Positions 33,814 through 42,209 of a DNA stretch of 64,000 nucleotides are shown here, piece by piece (position 1 is the first letter of the stretch; each line of letters begins with the position of its first letter). Under the pieces are notes generated by a model. That model saw nothing but the letters and a program-made list of their open reading frames with translations, was not told the origin of the DNA and did no database searches. Origin of the DNA: Pandoraea faecigallinarum (GTDB lineage: Bacteria; Pseudomonadota; Gammaproteobacteria; Burkholderiales; Burkholderiaceae); NCBI RefSeq assembly GCF_001029105.3, contig NZ_CP011807.3, positions 372,001-436,000 on the forward strand, given 5' to 3'. A program made the position numbers and the translations under genes.

Positions 33814-34746
33814 TCAGGCGGCGGTGGCGGCGTCTTTCATTTTCGCGAGCATCGCGCGACCCACGCGCGAGGCGTTCGGGCGGCCGATGGCCTGCGAGAT
33901 GTAGTCGCCGGTGCGCACCACGGCATCGAGGTCGACGCCTGTCTCGATGCCGAGTCCCTGGAGCAGGTACAGCACGTCCTCCGTGGCGACGTTGCCCGTG
34001 GCGCCCTTGGCGTACGGACAGCCGCCGAGACCGGCGACGGACGAATGGAAGATCGAGATGCCCGAGAGCAGCGCAGCGTAAATATTGGCGGTCGCCTGCC
34101 CGTAGGTGTCGTGGAAGTGGCCCGAGAGGCGCTCGATGGGGAACACCTTGGCGCAGGCTTCCATGACCTCGCGCGTGCGCGCGGGCGTGCCCACGCCAAT
34201 GGTGTCGGCGATGTCGATTTCGTCGCAACCGAGGGCAGCGAGCCGCTTGACGACGTCGACCACGCTCGCGACCGGCACTTCTCCCTGATACGGGCAGCCG
34301 AGGGCGCACGAAATGCTGCCGCGCAGGCGCAGACCGGCGTCCTTCGCGGCGCGCGCGACCGGCTCGAAGCGCGTGATGCTCTCCTCGATGGAGCAGTTGA
34401 TGTTGCGCTGCGAGAAGGCTTCGCTTGCTGCGCAGAAGATCACCACTTCGTCCGCTTTGGCGGCAACGGCGCCTTCGAAACCGCGCATGTTCGGGGTGAG
34501 GACCGAATATACGGTGCCCGGGCGGCGCGTGATGCCCGCCATGACCTCGGCCCCGTCGGCCATCTGCGGCACCCACTTGGGCGAGACGAACGACGTTGCT
34601 TCGACGTTCGCGAAGCCGGCGGCCGACAGACGGTCGACCAGTGCGATCTTGACGTCGGTGGGCACGGGCTGCTTTTCGTTTTGCAGACCGTCGCGCGGGC
34701 CGACTTCGACCACTTTCACACGTTGCGGAAGATGGGATGCGGACAT
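33814..34746 (-). CDS. mvaB: Hydroxymethylglutaryl-CoA lyase
   Basis: The last step of leucine degradation: HMG-CoA is split into acetyl-CoA and acetoacetate. The 310-aa TIM-barrel protein shows VEVGPRDGLQNEK (residues about 11-23), the metal ligands in GHFHDTYGQA, and the signature SVAGLGGCPYAKGATGNVATED, where the Cys is the catalytic residue. It follows ghrA by 84 bp on the minus strand. A LiuR-type box before ghrA suggests that this locus belongs to the liu regulon although the rest of the pathway is about 9-27 kb away. Confidence 0.95.
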   Translation of the reverse strand: MSASHLPQRVKVVEVGPRDGLQNEKQPVPTDVKIALVDRLSAAGFANVEATSFVSPKWVPQMADGAEVMAGITRRPGTVYSVLTPNMRGFEGAVAAKADEVVIFCAASEAFSQRNINCSIEESITRFEPVARAAKDAGLRLRGSISCALGCPYQGEVPVASVVDVVKRLAALGCDEIDIADTIGVGTPARTREVMEACAKVFPIERLSGHFHDTYGQATANIYAALLSGISIFHSSVAGLGGCPYAKGATGNVATEDVLYLLQGLGIETGVDLDAVVRTGDYISQAIGRPNASRVGRAMLAKMKDAATAA

Positions 34747-34830
34747 GGGGATCGGTCTCCTCTGGTTCGTCTGATGCGTGTCATTCGTCTGATTGGGGCG
34801 TCGGCGATAGGCACTGCGGTGCGACGCTGC

Positions 34831-35775
34831 TCAGTAGCCGCGCGCGAGGTCGACGATACCGGTGATCGCCTCGCCACGCGCCAGTGCTGCGATCTTGCCT
34901 GCGATCTGGGCGACCGTCTCGTCTCGCAACGTCAGCGCGGAGATGTGCGGTGTGATGCTCACGCGCGGCGCACGCCAGAACGGATGATCGGGGGGCAGCG
35001 GCTCGGTGCGAAACACGTCGAGTGTGGCCCCGGCGATTTGCCCGCTGTCCAGCGCGGTCAGCAAGTCGGCCTCGACGAGATGCGCGCCGCGCGCGACGTT
35101 GATCAGGAACGCGCCGTGCGCGAGCCTGGCGAACAGGTTCGCGTCGAGTATGTCCACCGTTTGGGGCGTGAGCGGCAGCAGGTTCACGAGAACGCGGGCG
35201 CCGCTCACGCAGGCGTCGAAGCCCGCTTCGCCGTGATGCAGCGCGATGCCGCTGTCATCGTGGCGCTCGCTGCGACTCCACGCGCGCACCGCAAAGCCGA
35301 ACGTCTTCAGTGCGCGAGCGACATGCGCGCCGAGCGTGCCGTAGCCGAGCACCGCGACAGGGAAATCCGCGAGGCGGTTCGGCTTCTGAAACTTCCACTG
35401 GCGTTGCGCCTGCTGCGCTTCGAACTCGTCGAGACGGCGAAAGTAGCGCAGCGTGGCGGCGCTCACATATTGCGCCATCTGATCGGCCATGCCGGCGTCC
35501 TCAAGCCGCACCAGCGGCACGCCGGCGGGCAGGCGTTGCACGCCGTCTCCGTGCGGGCCGAGCACGCCGTCCACCCCTGCGCCAAGATTGAAGATCGCCT
35601 TCAGACCCTCACGCGGTTGCAGCACCTCGGCATTCGGCTTCCACAGCACCAGATAGTCGGCCGGCGCGGTGTCGCCCGGCTGCCAGCCACGAATGTTGGC
35701 CTGCGGCAGATGCTCGGCAAGACCGGTTTCGTAAGCGGCAGTCTTGCCGTCCGGGGAATAGATCAGGATGTCCAT
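34831..35775 (-). CDS. ghrA: Glyoxylate/hydroxypyruvate reductase A (D-2-hydroxyacid dehydrogenase)
   Basis: The 314-aa protein matches GhrA: N-terminal DILIYSPDGKTAAYETGLAE, a Rossmann segment VAVLGYGTLGAHVARALKTFGF (about residues 140-161), the catalytic R in INVARGAHLVE, and a His in WRAPRVSITPHISA. It reduces glyoxylate or hydroxypyruvate with NADPH. It precedes mvaB on the same strand. The LiuR-like palindrome 39-54 bp upstream would place this gene and mvaB under the same control. Confidence 0.92.
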   Translation of the reverse strand: MDILIYSPDGKTAAYETGLAEHLPQANIRGWQPGDTAPADYLVLWKPNAEVLQPREGLKAIFNLGAGVDGVLGPHGDGVQRLPAGVPLVRLEDAGMADQMAQYVSAATLRYFRRLDEFEAQQAQRQWKFQKPNRLADFPVAVLGYGTLGAHVARALKTFGFAVRAWSRSERHDDSGIALHHGEAGFDACVSGARVLVNLLPLTPQTVDILDANLFARLAHGAFLINVARGAHLVEADLLTALDSGQIAGATLDVFRTEPLPPDHPFWRAPRVSITPHISALTLRDETVAQIAGKIAALARGEAITGIVDLARGY

Positions 35776-35813
35776 GAAATGCGCATGCCGTCGGCGCGGC
35801 CGGGTTCACTCGA

Positions 35814-35829
35814 TTTACGTTAACGTCAA
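35814..35829. promoter_or_regulatory. LiuR-type operator upstream of ghrA-mvaB
   Basis: The 16-mer TTTACGTTAACGTCAA fits the palindrome TTnACGTTAACGTnAA with one asymmetric position (T for G at position 3). It lies 39-54 bp before the ghrA start. Two further copies of the same pattern occur near liuR, 25 kb away. LiuR binding is inferred from the shared pattern and from the presence of the HMG-CoA lyase gene. Confidence 0.6.
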
Positions 35830-35975
35830 GTGTAACGCAGCTTGCCGGACGTCGCGTATTGGGGCGACGCCCGAGCGAGGGGGGGTAGGCCGGGGCGGGC
35901 GGATTGGCCGGAAGGGGGAGTACTTGGCGAGGCAGGGCCGCAGGCCCCGGCCTTCGCCGCGAACTCGGCGCGTGT

Positions 35976-36527
35976 TCAGTCGATGACGGCCGCGCGCAGC
36001 GTATCGAGCTTGACGGCGAAGTTATGGCTGTCGTCCGCCACCCACACTTCACCGTCCTGAATCGTGCATTGCAGACGCATCGTGCGCGATGCGAGCGCAG
36101 TGAGCGCTTCGGCCGATTCGTCATCCAGCATTCGTACGGTCAGGTTCGACAGGCGGTTCACGTCCTTTTCCGCCGTTTGCCACCAGACAGCCGCGGGCTT
36201 GCCGCCGTACGCGATGACGTCGACGTGTTCCGCACGGCCGGCGGCCTTGACGAGGCGGCGGGCGTCGGGCTGGCCGACGTCGATCCAGCGCACGATATCG
36301 CCGCCGAAGTCGTGCTCCCAGAGGTCCGGCTCGTCAGCCGTCGAGATACCCTTGCCGAACGAGAGGCGCTCTCCCGCGTACAACATGAACGCGAGCACGC
36401 GCACCATCATGCGTTCGTCGGTTTCCGACGGATGACGGGCGATCGTGAGGTTGTGGGACGCGTAGTAGTGGCGGTCGAGGTCGGTGATCTGCACCTCGGC
36501 CTTGTAAATGGTGGCTTTGAGTGCCAT
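35976..36527 (-). CDS. yaeQ: YaeQ family protein
   Basis: This 183-aa protein is a full-length YaeQ homolog (MALKATIYKAEVQITDLDRHYY, then DERMMVRVLAFMLYA and EPDLWEHDFGGDIVRWIDVGQPD). YaeQ has a PD-(D/E)XK nuclease-like fold with the residues partly rearranged; E. coli YaeQ was linked to RfaH-independent suppression, but its role is unclear. The start follows CCGGT at an acceptable distance; the upstream in-frame extension overlaps the promoter of the divergent hydrolase gene. Confidence 0.88.
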   Translation of the reverse strand: MALKATIYKAEVQITDLDRHYYASHNLTIARHPSETDERMMVRVLAFMLYAGERLSFGKGISTADEPDLWEHDFGGDIVRWIDVGQPDARRLVKAAGRAEHVDVIAYGGKPAAVWWQTAEKDVNRLSNLTVRMLDDESAEALTALASRTMRLQCTIQDGEVWVADDSHNFAVKLDTLRAAVID

Positions 36528-36633
36528 ACCGGAGAACCGCGGGAATGAAGAAAGTGGCAAGCATACACCAGCGTGCGGTGGCGACCCGGCAAGCTCGGTA
36601 TACTGGCGGCTTCGTCTTACCTGAAGCATCCCC

Positions 36634-37470
36634 ATGCCGGTTCCCGTACCGCAAACGATCGACGTCAACGGTTACCCGATGGCGTACGTCGAAACCCCCG
36701 CACCCGCCGACGCCGTTGGCGCACCGCTAGTGCTGGTTCACGGCTCGCTTTGCGACTACCGTTACTTCAAACCGAACATGGCCCCGCTGGGGCAACGCCG
36801 ACGTGTCATTTCGGTCAGTCTGCGTCACTACTTCCCGGAGGCCTGGAACGGCCACGATGGCGAATTCTCCGGCGAGCAGCACGCGGAGGATCTCGCCGCG
36901 TTCATTACGGCGCTCGACGTCGGCCCGGTCCATGTGCTGGGCCACTCGCGCGGCGGCTATGTGGCGTTGCGTACCGCACTGCTCGCACCCGACACCGTCC
37001 GTTCGCTGATTCTGGCCGATCCGGGAGTGGAAATCAGCGGTGGCCCGATACAGATTCCGCTCGACAGCGAACGCGGCAACTTCCGCGAGAAGGCGTTGAA
37101 CGCCATCGAGGCCGGAGATATCGACGGCGGACTGGCCATCTTCATCGATACGGTCAGCGGTCCCGATACATGGCGTCGCATGGTGCCGTGGTTCAAGCAG
37201 ATGGTGCGCGACAACGCACGCACGCTGATTGGGCAGGTCGCCGAACCGCGCACACCGTTGCCTATCGACGCACTGGGCGCGCTGCATGCTCCGGTGCTGC
37301 TCATGGGAGGCGCCGAAAGCCCCGCCCCCTATCCGGACGTGCTCAATGCCCTCGCATACGCCATGCCGGAAGCCCGTCGCATGGTGATTCAGGACGCATC
37401 GCACGGCATGAACCTCGCCAATCCGATTGCGTTCCATCTCGCCGTGGACGCCTTCCTCGGGAACGATTGA
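36634..37470 (+). CDS. Alpha/beta-hydrolase fold protein
   Basis: The 278-aa enzyme has the nucleophile elbow GHSRGGY with S105, an oxyanion-type HGS motif (LVLVHGSLCD, about residues 33-42) and a catalytic His near 260 (ASHGMNLANP). It is probably a cytoplasmic esterase, lipase or haloperoxidase-like hydrolase; the substrate cannot be read. It is divergent from yaeQ with 106 bp between starts. No signal peptide is present. Confidence 0.87.
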   Translation: MPVPVPQTIDVNGYPMAYVETPAPADAVGAPLVLVHGSLCDYRYFKPNMAPLGQRRRVISVSLRHYFPEAWNGHDGEFSGEQHAEDLAAFITALDVGPVHVLGHSRGGYVALRTALLAPDTVRSLILADPGVEISGGPIQIPLDSERGNFREKALNAIEAGDIDGGLAIFIDTVSGPDTWRRMVPWFKQMVRDNARTLIGQVAEPRTPLPIDALGALHAPVLLMGGAESPAPYPDVLNALAYAMPEARRMVIQDASHGMNLANPIAFHLAVDAFLGND

Positions 37471-37550
37471 CCCGAGCGGCCCGCCCGCCCCGGGCCGTGG
37501 ATGGCGAGAACGCGATGCCGCCCGCGCCGTCCCGAACCGTCGCGTCATCG

Positions 37551-37928
37551 TCATTCGTCGCGCACCAGGCCGTGGCCCAGACGCAGACTCAACGTTCGCA
37601 CCAGATCGGCCATCCATGCCTGATCGCGGTCCGAGAGCTTTTGCATCGCACGGTTGAGCGACGGATACGGATCGCACGGTGCCGTCACCCCGGAATCGGC
37701 CGCCATGCCGTTGGACGCGTCGAACGCCAGCAACTCATGCGGCGGCAGCCCCAGCGTGTCCGCCAGAATGCAGATGTTGCGCAACGAGATATTGCGTTTG
37801 CCGCGCTCGACACCACTCAGATAGGAACGTGCGAGACCACTCTCCAGCGCGAGCTTGTCCTGCGCCCAGTTGTACTTCTTGCGCAAACCGGCGAGGTGTC
37901 TGCCGAATCGAAATAAATTGGTGTCCAT
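37551..37928 (-). CDS. XRE-family transcriptional regulator (short paralog)
   Basis: This 125-aa protein has a Cro/C1-type helix-turn-helix at about residues 9-64 (LAGLRKKYNWAQDKLALESGLARSYLSGVERG), followed by a short C-terminal part ending LGHGLVRDE. It resembles the regulator at 38658-39395 closely (KLALESGLARSYxSGxERGxRN, xLxxRDQxWxAxxxRxLSxRL), so the two are paralogs. Low-GC promoter-like sequence lies upstream. The target genes are unknown. Confidence 0.88.
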   Translation of the reverse strand: MDTNLFRFGRHLAGLRKKYNWAQDKLALESGLARSYLSGVERGKRNISLRNICILADTLGLPPHELLAFDASNGMAADSGVTAPCDPYPSLNRAMQKLSDRDQAWMADLVRTLSLRLGHGLVRDE

Positions 37929-38657
37929 AAAAAAGTTTCCTTGTTAGGGACGAGAAGATTGGAACAAAAATCCGGCATCGGGGACGGTGCCTCGGGTGTC
38001 CTTCGTTTGTGAGGCACGAACTATCGGGTGCGCCCCGCAGATTTTTTGTGGACTTTCGGAGAAGGCACAACGAATGCTGTCGTCCTGACGGTAGTGGTGA
38101 CGCTATTTCGCGTACTGCGCTAACGCGCCGTGATGCACCCGAGGCGTCCGATGCCGCTTGCCGCACTGCCGCCAACCTGCGCCGCGCAGTGTGACACTGG
38201 TCTGACCGGATGAAGTAGAGCGGGGATTCTGAAAGGTTCCGCGTTGGGATGTCACTCGATGTCGACGGGGCGGGCCGGACATTGTGTCGGGGCGTGGGGA
38301 ATTGCGTTAGACGCCGACGCGCTGTCGTTCCTGTCGTTATTGACGTGCGCGCACTTGCGCGCCGTCGCTATACATCCGTCGCGCAAAAGTGCGGCGTGCA
38401 CCGAAGGGATTATTTTTAATAGGTTAAGCAGTTACTTTTACGAGACGAATCGTCGCGCAATACCCCCGGCAGACGCGGGGGACTTTGCGCGATGTCCTAA
38501 GCATCCGTCGCCGTGCCGTCACCGGCGTTGGCGGACCCATCTGCCACAAAAGCCGCTGCGGGCACTGCCTCGATCGGTCGACCGGCGCATCGACGGTTGA
38601 TTCGCTGGTGAAAGCATCGATGGAATCGTCGGCATTCGCCTCGGCAGACTGACCGGT
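37929..38657. other. 729-bp gap between the two XRE regulators
   Basis: No supported gene was found on either strand. The section 38390-38450 is AT-rich for this genome (TTATTTTTAATAGG) and looks like a promoter for the short XRE gene or an unseen small RNA. The right part (38480-38657) shows complementary GC stretches and marginal open frames, none with a good start or ribosome-binding site. Confidence 0.5.
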
Positions 38658-39395
38658 TCATTCGTCGTCGTTCGCGTGCCACCGGCGCGCCGCATCGCGT
38701 ACGGCGTCGTCGGGCGCGCGAGGGCGGGCTGTCGCCATCGGTACGCCGCTCTCGCGTACGGGATCGCCGATAGCAGGGGGAGGCTGGTGTGCAGCGCCGG
38801 GCACGTCGACATCCTCGGCATCCCGGGACCCATTCAGGCACCGCGGGCTGCGGCCGTCGTATGCCTCGCAAACGCTCTCGTCGCGCACCTCGTCGCGTAT
38901 TTCGTCGCGTGTTTCGCGGGCCCCGTCACGCCCATCGGCTCCCTCGTCCCCATCGGCGCCGCCCCCGTCTTCGAGAAGGGCCGCGGCATGTGTGCTCGTC
39001 GACGCGCAGGCGCCGCCCGTGCCCGGCGGCGCGGCGTGACTCAAACGGGAACTGAGACTGCGAATGATTTCCGCGAGCCAGACCTGATCGCGATTTTCGA
39101 GCTTGCACAGCGAGCGGCTGATCTGCGGCAGCGGGGTGCGTGCCGAGGGCGCGGCGGCGTCTTCCGCGCCCGCCGCGTTTGGCGCGAAACGCAACATTTC
39201 CGACGTTGGCACGCCCAGCGTATCGGCGAGCACACAGATATTGACCAGCGCAACGTTGCGTCGACCGCGTTCGATGCCGCTGACATACGAGCGTGCCAGA
39301 CCGCTCTCGAGCGCAAGCTTCTCCTGCGACCAGCCGCGGGCCTTACGCAAGCGGGCCAGGTGGTCTCCGAACAGCGCGAGTGGATTCGTTTGCAT
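38658..39395 (-). CDS. XRE-family transcriptional regulator with long acidic C-terminal tail
   Basis: The 245-aa protein repeats the design of its neighbour: Cro/C1 helix-turn-helix at about residues 10-65 (LARLRKARGWSQEKLALESGLARSYVSGIERGRRN), then a shared C-terminal block (LENRDQVWLAEIIRSLSSRL), followed by about 110 residues of low-complexity tail (DGGGADGDEGADGRDG, then TRDEIRDEVRDESV). The tail includes a 12-bp DNA repeat at 38877-38912. MQTNPLALF was chosen as start for the match to the short paralog. A recent duplication with later tail expansion is likely. Confidence 0.85.
   Translation of the reverse strand: MQTNPLALFGDHLARLRKARGWSQEKLALESGLARSYVSGIERGRRNVALVNICVLADTLGVPTSEMLRFAPNAAGAEDAAAPSARTPLPQISRSLCKLENRDQVWLAEIIRSLSSRLSHAAPPGTGGACASTSTHAAALLEDGGGADGDEGADGRDGARETRDEIRDEVRDESVCEAYDGRSPRCLNGSRDAEDVDVPGAAHQPPPAIGDPVRESGVPMATARPRAPDDAVRDAARRWHANDDE
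38877..38912. repeat. 12-bp tandem repeat inside the XRE tail
   Basis: Three contiguous 12-bp units (CTCGTCGCGCAC, CTCGTCGCGTAT, TTCGTCGCGTGT) encode the repeated RDE(I/V) motif of the acidic tail. The unit is a multiple of three bases. Confidence 0.75.
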
Positions 39396-39524
39396 GGCGG
39401 AACTCCGTTGACGAGTCACACAGCGTAATCAATCCCCCCGCGCCCTGCGACGTTATATCGCTCTCCTTCCCATGCGTCACAGGCGGCCCTCTATAAAGAG
39501 TCGTCGACGCTTATAGCGCAAAAT

Positions 39525-40448
39525 TTATCGGACGCTTCCCAATTTATCCGTCACGGGCGGGCTCGGTTCACGCGCTTTGCGAATCGGCAGATGCCAGTTT
39601 TCGCCGAGTGCGACCCCCATCAGAATCAACGTGCCGCCCACGAGGTGATAGACCGCGAGATGCTCGCCCAGACCGAAGGCAGCAATCAGTGCGGTGAAGA
39701 TCGGCACGAGATTGATGACGACGGTGGCGCGGCGCGGTCCGATGCGGGCAACGCCAATCATCCAGATGAACGGTGCGACGATCGAGACGGGAATGGCGGC
39801 AAAGGCCAACTCCGGCAGGTTGTCCAGCGAGACGCCCGCTTTTTCCGAAATCAGATAGAACGGCAGCAGCGCGATAACGGCGAACATGATTTGCGCATAG
39901 AGCGAGGGCAACGGCGCGAGCGACAGGCGCCATTTGCGCAGCAGCACGCAGTAAAGCGCGTACGCAAGCATGGCGACGACCATCATCGCGTCGCCCACGC
40001 CAATGCCCTGATCGGCGAGATGCAGCCACGAGCCGTGACTCACGACGAGCAACACCCCGCCGATGGACAGCAAACCGCCGGCGAGCGCACCGGCGCTCAG
40101 TGCATCGCCCAGCAGCATGACGGCCAGTCCCAGCGTGGTGAGCGGCAGCAATGCCAGAATGATCCCCATGTTGGTCGCGCTGGTGTAATGCGCTGCCGAA
40201 TAGGCAATGCCCTGATAGAGCGCCATGCCGAGCACACCGAGTGTGGCGTATTGCGCCATGTGAGGGACGAAGTCGCGACGTGCGCGCCACAGCTTGGGCA
40301 ACGCGAACGGCGTGAGAATCAGCCCGGCCGCGAACCAGCGCAGGAAGGCGATTTCCGCAGGAAAGATGTGACCGACGGCGAGCTTGTTGACGATCACGTT
40401 GGCCGACCAGATGAGCACTGCGGCCAGCGGCAGAATGAAATTGACCAT
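39525..40448 (-). CDS. EamA/DMT-family transporter
   Basis: The 307-aa inner membrane protein has ten predicted helices in two EamA repeats (roughly residues 1-135 and 150-290), for example LPLAAVLIWSANVIVNKLAV at the start and LVPIFTALIAAFGLGEHLAVYHLVGGTLILMGV near the end. The family exports amino acids or other metabolites; the substrate is unknown. The start was put at MVNFILPLAAVL; upstream codons in the same frame encode a polar leader not typical of the family. Confidence 0.9.
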   Translation of the reverse strand: MVNFILPLAAVLIWSANVIVNKLAVGHIFPAEIAFLRWFAAGLILTPFALPKLWRARRDFVPHMAQYATLGVLGMALYQGIAYSAAHYTSATNMGIILALLPLTTLGLAVMLLGDALSAGALAGGLLSIGGVLLVVSHGSWLHLADQGIGVGDAMMVVAMLAYALYCVLLRKWRLSLAPLPSLYAQIMFAVIALLPFYLISEKAGVSLDNLPELAFAAIPVSIVAPFIWMIGVARIGPRRATVVINLVPIFTALIAAFGLGEHLAVYHLVGGTLILMGVALGENWHLPIRKAREPSPPVTDKLGSVR

Positions 40449-40864
40449 GATGAGGGGCAATATGCCGGCCGGATGGCCGGCCAAGAGGCGGATTGGCGCA
40501 AATTGTCGCCTGAACCTTGTCCGTCGCATAGCGAATTTCAGACAAAAGATCATGGATTTCAGACGCGATGTCCGAATCGATCTATCGCCCTTGCCTGACG
40601 CAATGAAAAAGGCGGCCGGCATTCCGGTCGATGCGTCACTGTCTCGTGTGTTGCATGGCCGAGGCCCGACGGGCGTGCGGCGATGGTTCGCGCACCGTCC
40701 TGACCGGCAGGTGGAATGACCCCTCAGGGCCTTGTCCGCATCCAGCGTTCTCGCTGAGTTGACGGCTGAGCGACATGGCTCCGGCCCTCAACTCTCGCTC
40801 GCGGAGAGGCGCGGAGAGGCGCGGAGAGGCGCGGAGAGGCGTGGAGAGGTGTTACCGTACCGGC
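40449..40864. other. Intergenic region with a 10-bp repeat
   Basis: This 416-bp gap between the transporter start and the small hypothetical gene has no supported gene. The left part is likely the transporter promoter. A tandem repeat lies at 40801-40850. Confidence 0.5.
40801..40850. repeat. 10-bp tandem repeat, five units of GCGGAGAGGC
   Basis: Four identical units GCGGAGAGGC and a fifth variant (GTGGAGAGGT) stand head to tail. They lie 15 bp downstream of the stop of the small hypothetical gene and are outside coding sequence. Confidence 0.9.
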
Positions 40865-41110
40865 TCAGCGCACACACAGCCGCGTGAGCGCTGAGCGCAG
40901 TGCGGCCGGCAATGCGGCGGCGAAGCTGAACGGGCGGGCCAACGTGGCGAGCCCTTCGCCGTTGAGCACGCGCGCGCCTTCCAGATGCGTAGCCAGTACG
41001 CAGAAATCTTCGCGGCGCATCCCAACACGCTGGCACGCGTGATCGAGTTGCTTGAGGTCGTTCGGATGCAGCGAGAGGGTGAGAGTGACGCGCTCTAAGT
41101 CGGTGTTCAT
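40865..41110 (-). CDS. Small hypothetical protein (81 aa)
   Basis: The start MNTDLERVTLTLSLHPNDLKQL gives 81 aa. The N-terminal part (VTLTLSLHPNDLKQLDHACQRVG) has the strand-helix rhythm of ribbon-helix-helix DNA-binding proteins, but I cannot confirm it. The rest is Ala/Leu-rich. A longer in-frame start upstream would add a polar leader. It stands alone beside a gene-poor stretch. Confidence 0.55.
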   Translation of the reverse strand: MNTDLERVTLTLSLHPNDLKQLDHACQRVGMRREDFCVLATHLEGARVLNGEGLATLARPFSFAAALPAALRSALTRLCVR

Positions 41111-42209
41111 GTTGTTCAATTTTCTCTTTTTCAAAACATCGGGCATGCCGCATGGGTAAAGCGCATGCCAAACGCCCACGCGATAACGCGGGCGGGGCCG
41201 GATCCGACTGCGCTGGATCGGCCGTTACGGCGGACATCGCGGATACGCCGAGGGAACGCACCCCGGCATCACAGCGACGTGACGGCGAATGCGATTCCGA
41301 CGAAGCACGCAATGTGTGATCGTGGCGTCGGGTTGTCTGATGCAACACGTGGGCAATACGAGGCTGTGGGCGCGCAATCCGCCGCCCGAGTACGGCATGG
41401 GCGGCGGTACGGCACTGGCGCGTGAGAGCGATGCCTCGTAATAACGGGGAGGGATGACTCTCCATCCGGCCATGAGACGAGCGCCGGAATACAGCATGAG
41501 TACTGCGAACTACAACTGCGGGTATTGCTAAAGATCACTACAACGATTGCCGCCATCGTTCGGCGACGATGCTGCGGGATATTGCGGGTACTGCGGTGAT
41601 GCGAGACCTTCCAACGACAGGACTGCGGATGATGCGTGTACAGCGATGCAGACCTCGAACTTCCGATACTGCGACTTGCTGAACTGCGACTGCGGGTGAG
41701 ACAGGATGGCGCTGGCTTACGCGGCGTCCTTGAACTGAATGCGAGGGCATGGCGTGGTGCGATGACTACGGCGATACCGGAGCACGCGTTCGACATGCGC
41801 CGCAGCGGCGGTGCGCATCGAACGACGATGCAGTTGCTTCACGCGCGCTGCCGAAATCGAAACGGCGCATGCCGCGATCAACAACCAACTCACGAAAACC
41901 ACAACATTTCTCCCCGGGATTTGCCGCACCGCGCAAACCGGCACGCATCGAATTCGCAGGGAAATCAAAAAGCACGGCGCTCGCGGTGGCAACTGCATGT
42001 CACTTCAATGGAGTGAATTCTAAATAGATTCCCGAATAGGGTAAACCCTTAAAAACAGAAACATTGTATTTTTTAGACGAATAATTCAGATATTCCAAAC
42101 GTTCGTTTTAATACGGGCGATGCGAAGACGTTTCCAGCTTCATGGAATAACCGGCCCGAACCCGCATGAAACAACGCGTTCGGGCCGATATCGCATAGCG
42201 TCTACGGTG
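41111..42209. other. 1.1-kb gene-poor region upstream of the small gene
   Basis: Open frames here are short and overlap on several strands without a credible start. Around 41500-41700 the sequence shows degenerate repeats of the type TACTGCGG/ACTGCGACTGCGG. From 41990 to 42120 it is clearly AT-rich (stretches such as ATTGTATTTTTTAGACG), unlike the neighbouring genes. It could be a remnant of lost genes or hold an RNA gene that I cannot identify. Confidence 0.45.
42152..42187. terminator. Hairpin after the second porin gene
   Basis: CGGCCCGAAC and GTTCGGGCCG form a perfect 10-bp stem around a 16-base loop, 23 bp downstream of the porin stop codon on the minus strand. The T-tract is weak, so this is a probable but not classical terminator. 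Confidence 0.6.

Noticed and set aside
38244..38600. 118-aa plus-strand open frame between the XRE genes
   Set aside because: No ribosome-binding site, composition unlike real genes here, and it crosses an AT-rich promoter-like segment.
41269..41796. 175-aa minus-strand open frame in the gene-poor region
   Set aside because: Ser/Arg-rich random-looking translation with no credible start or domain.
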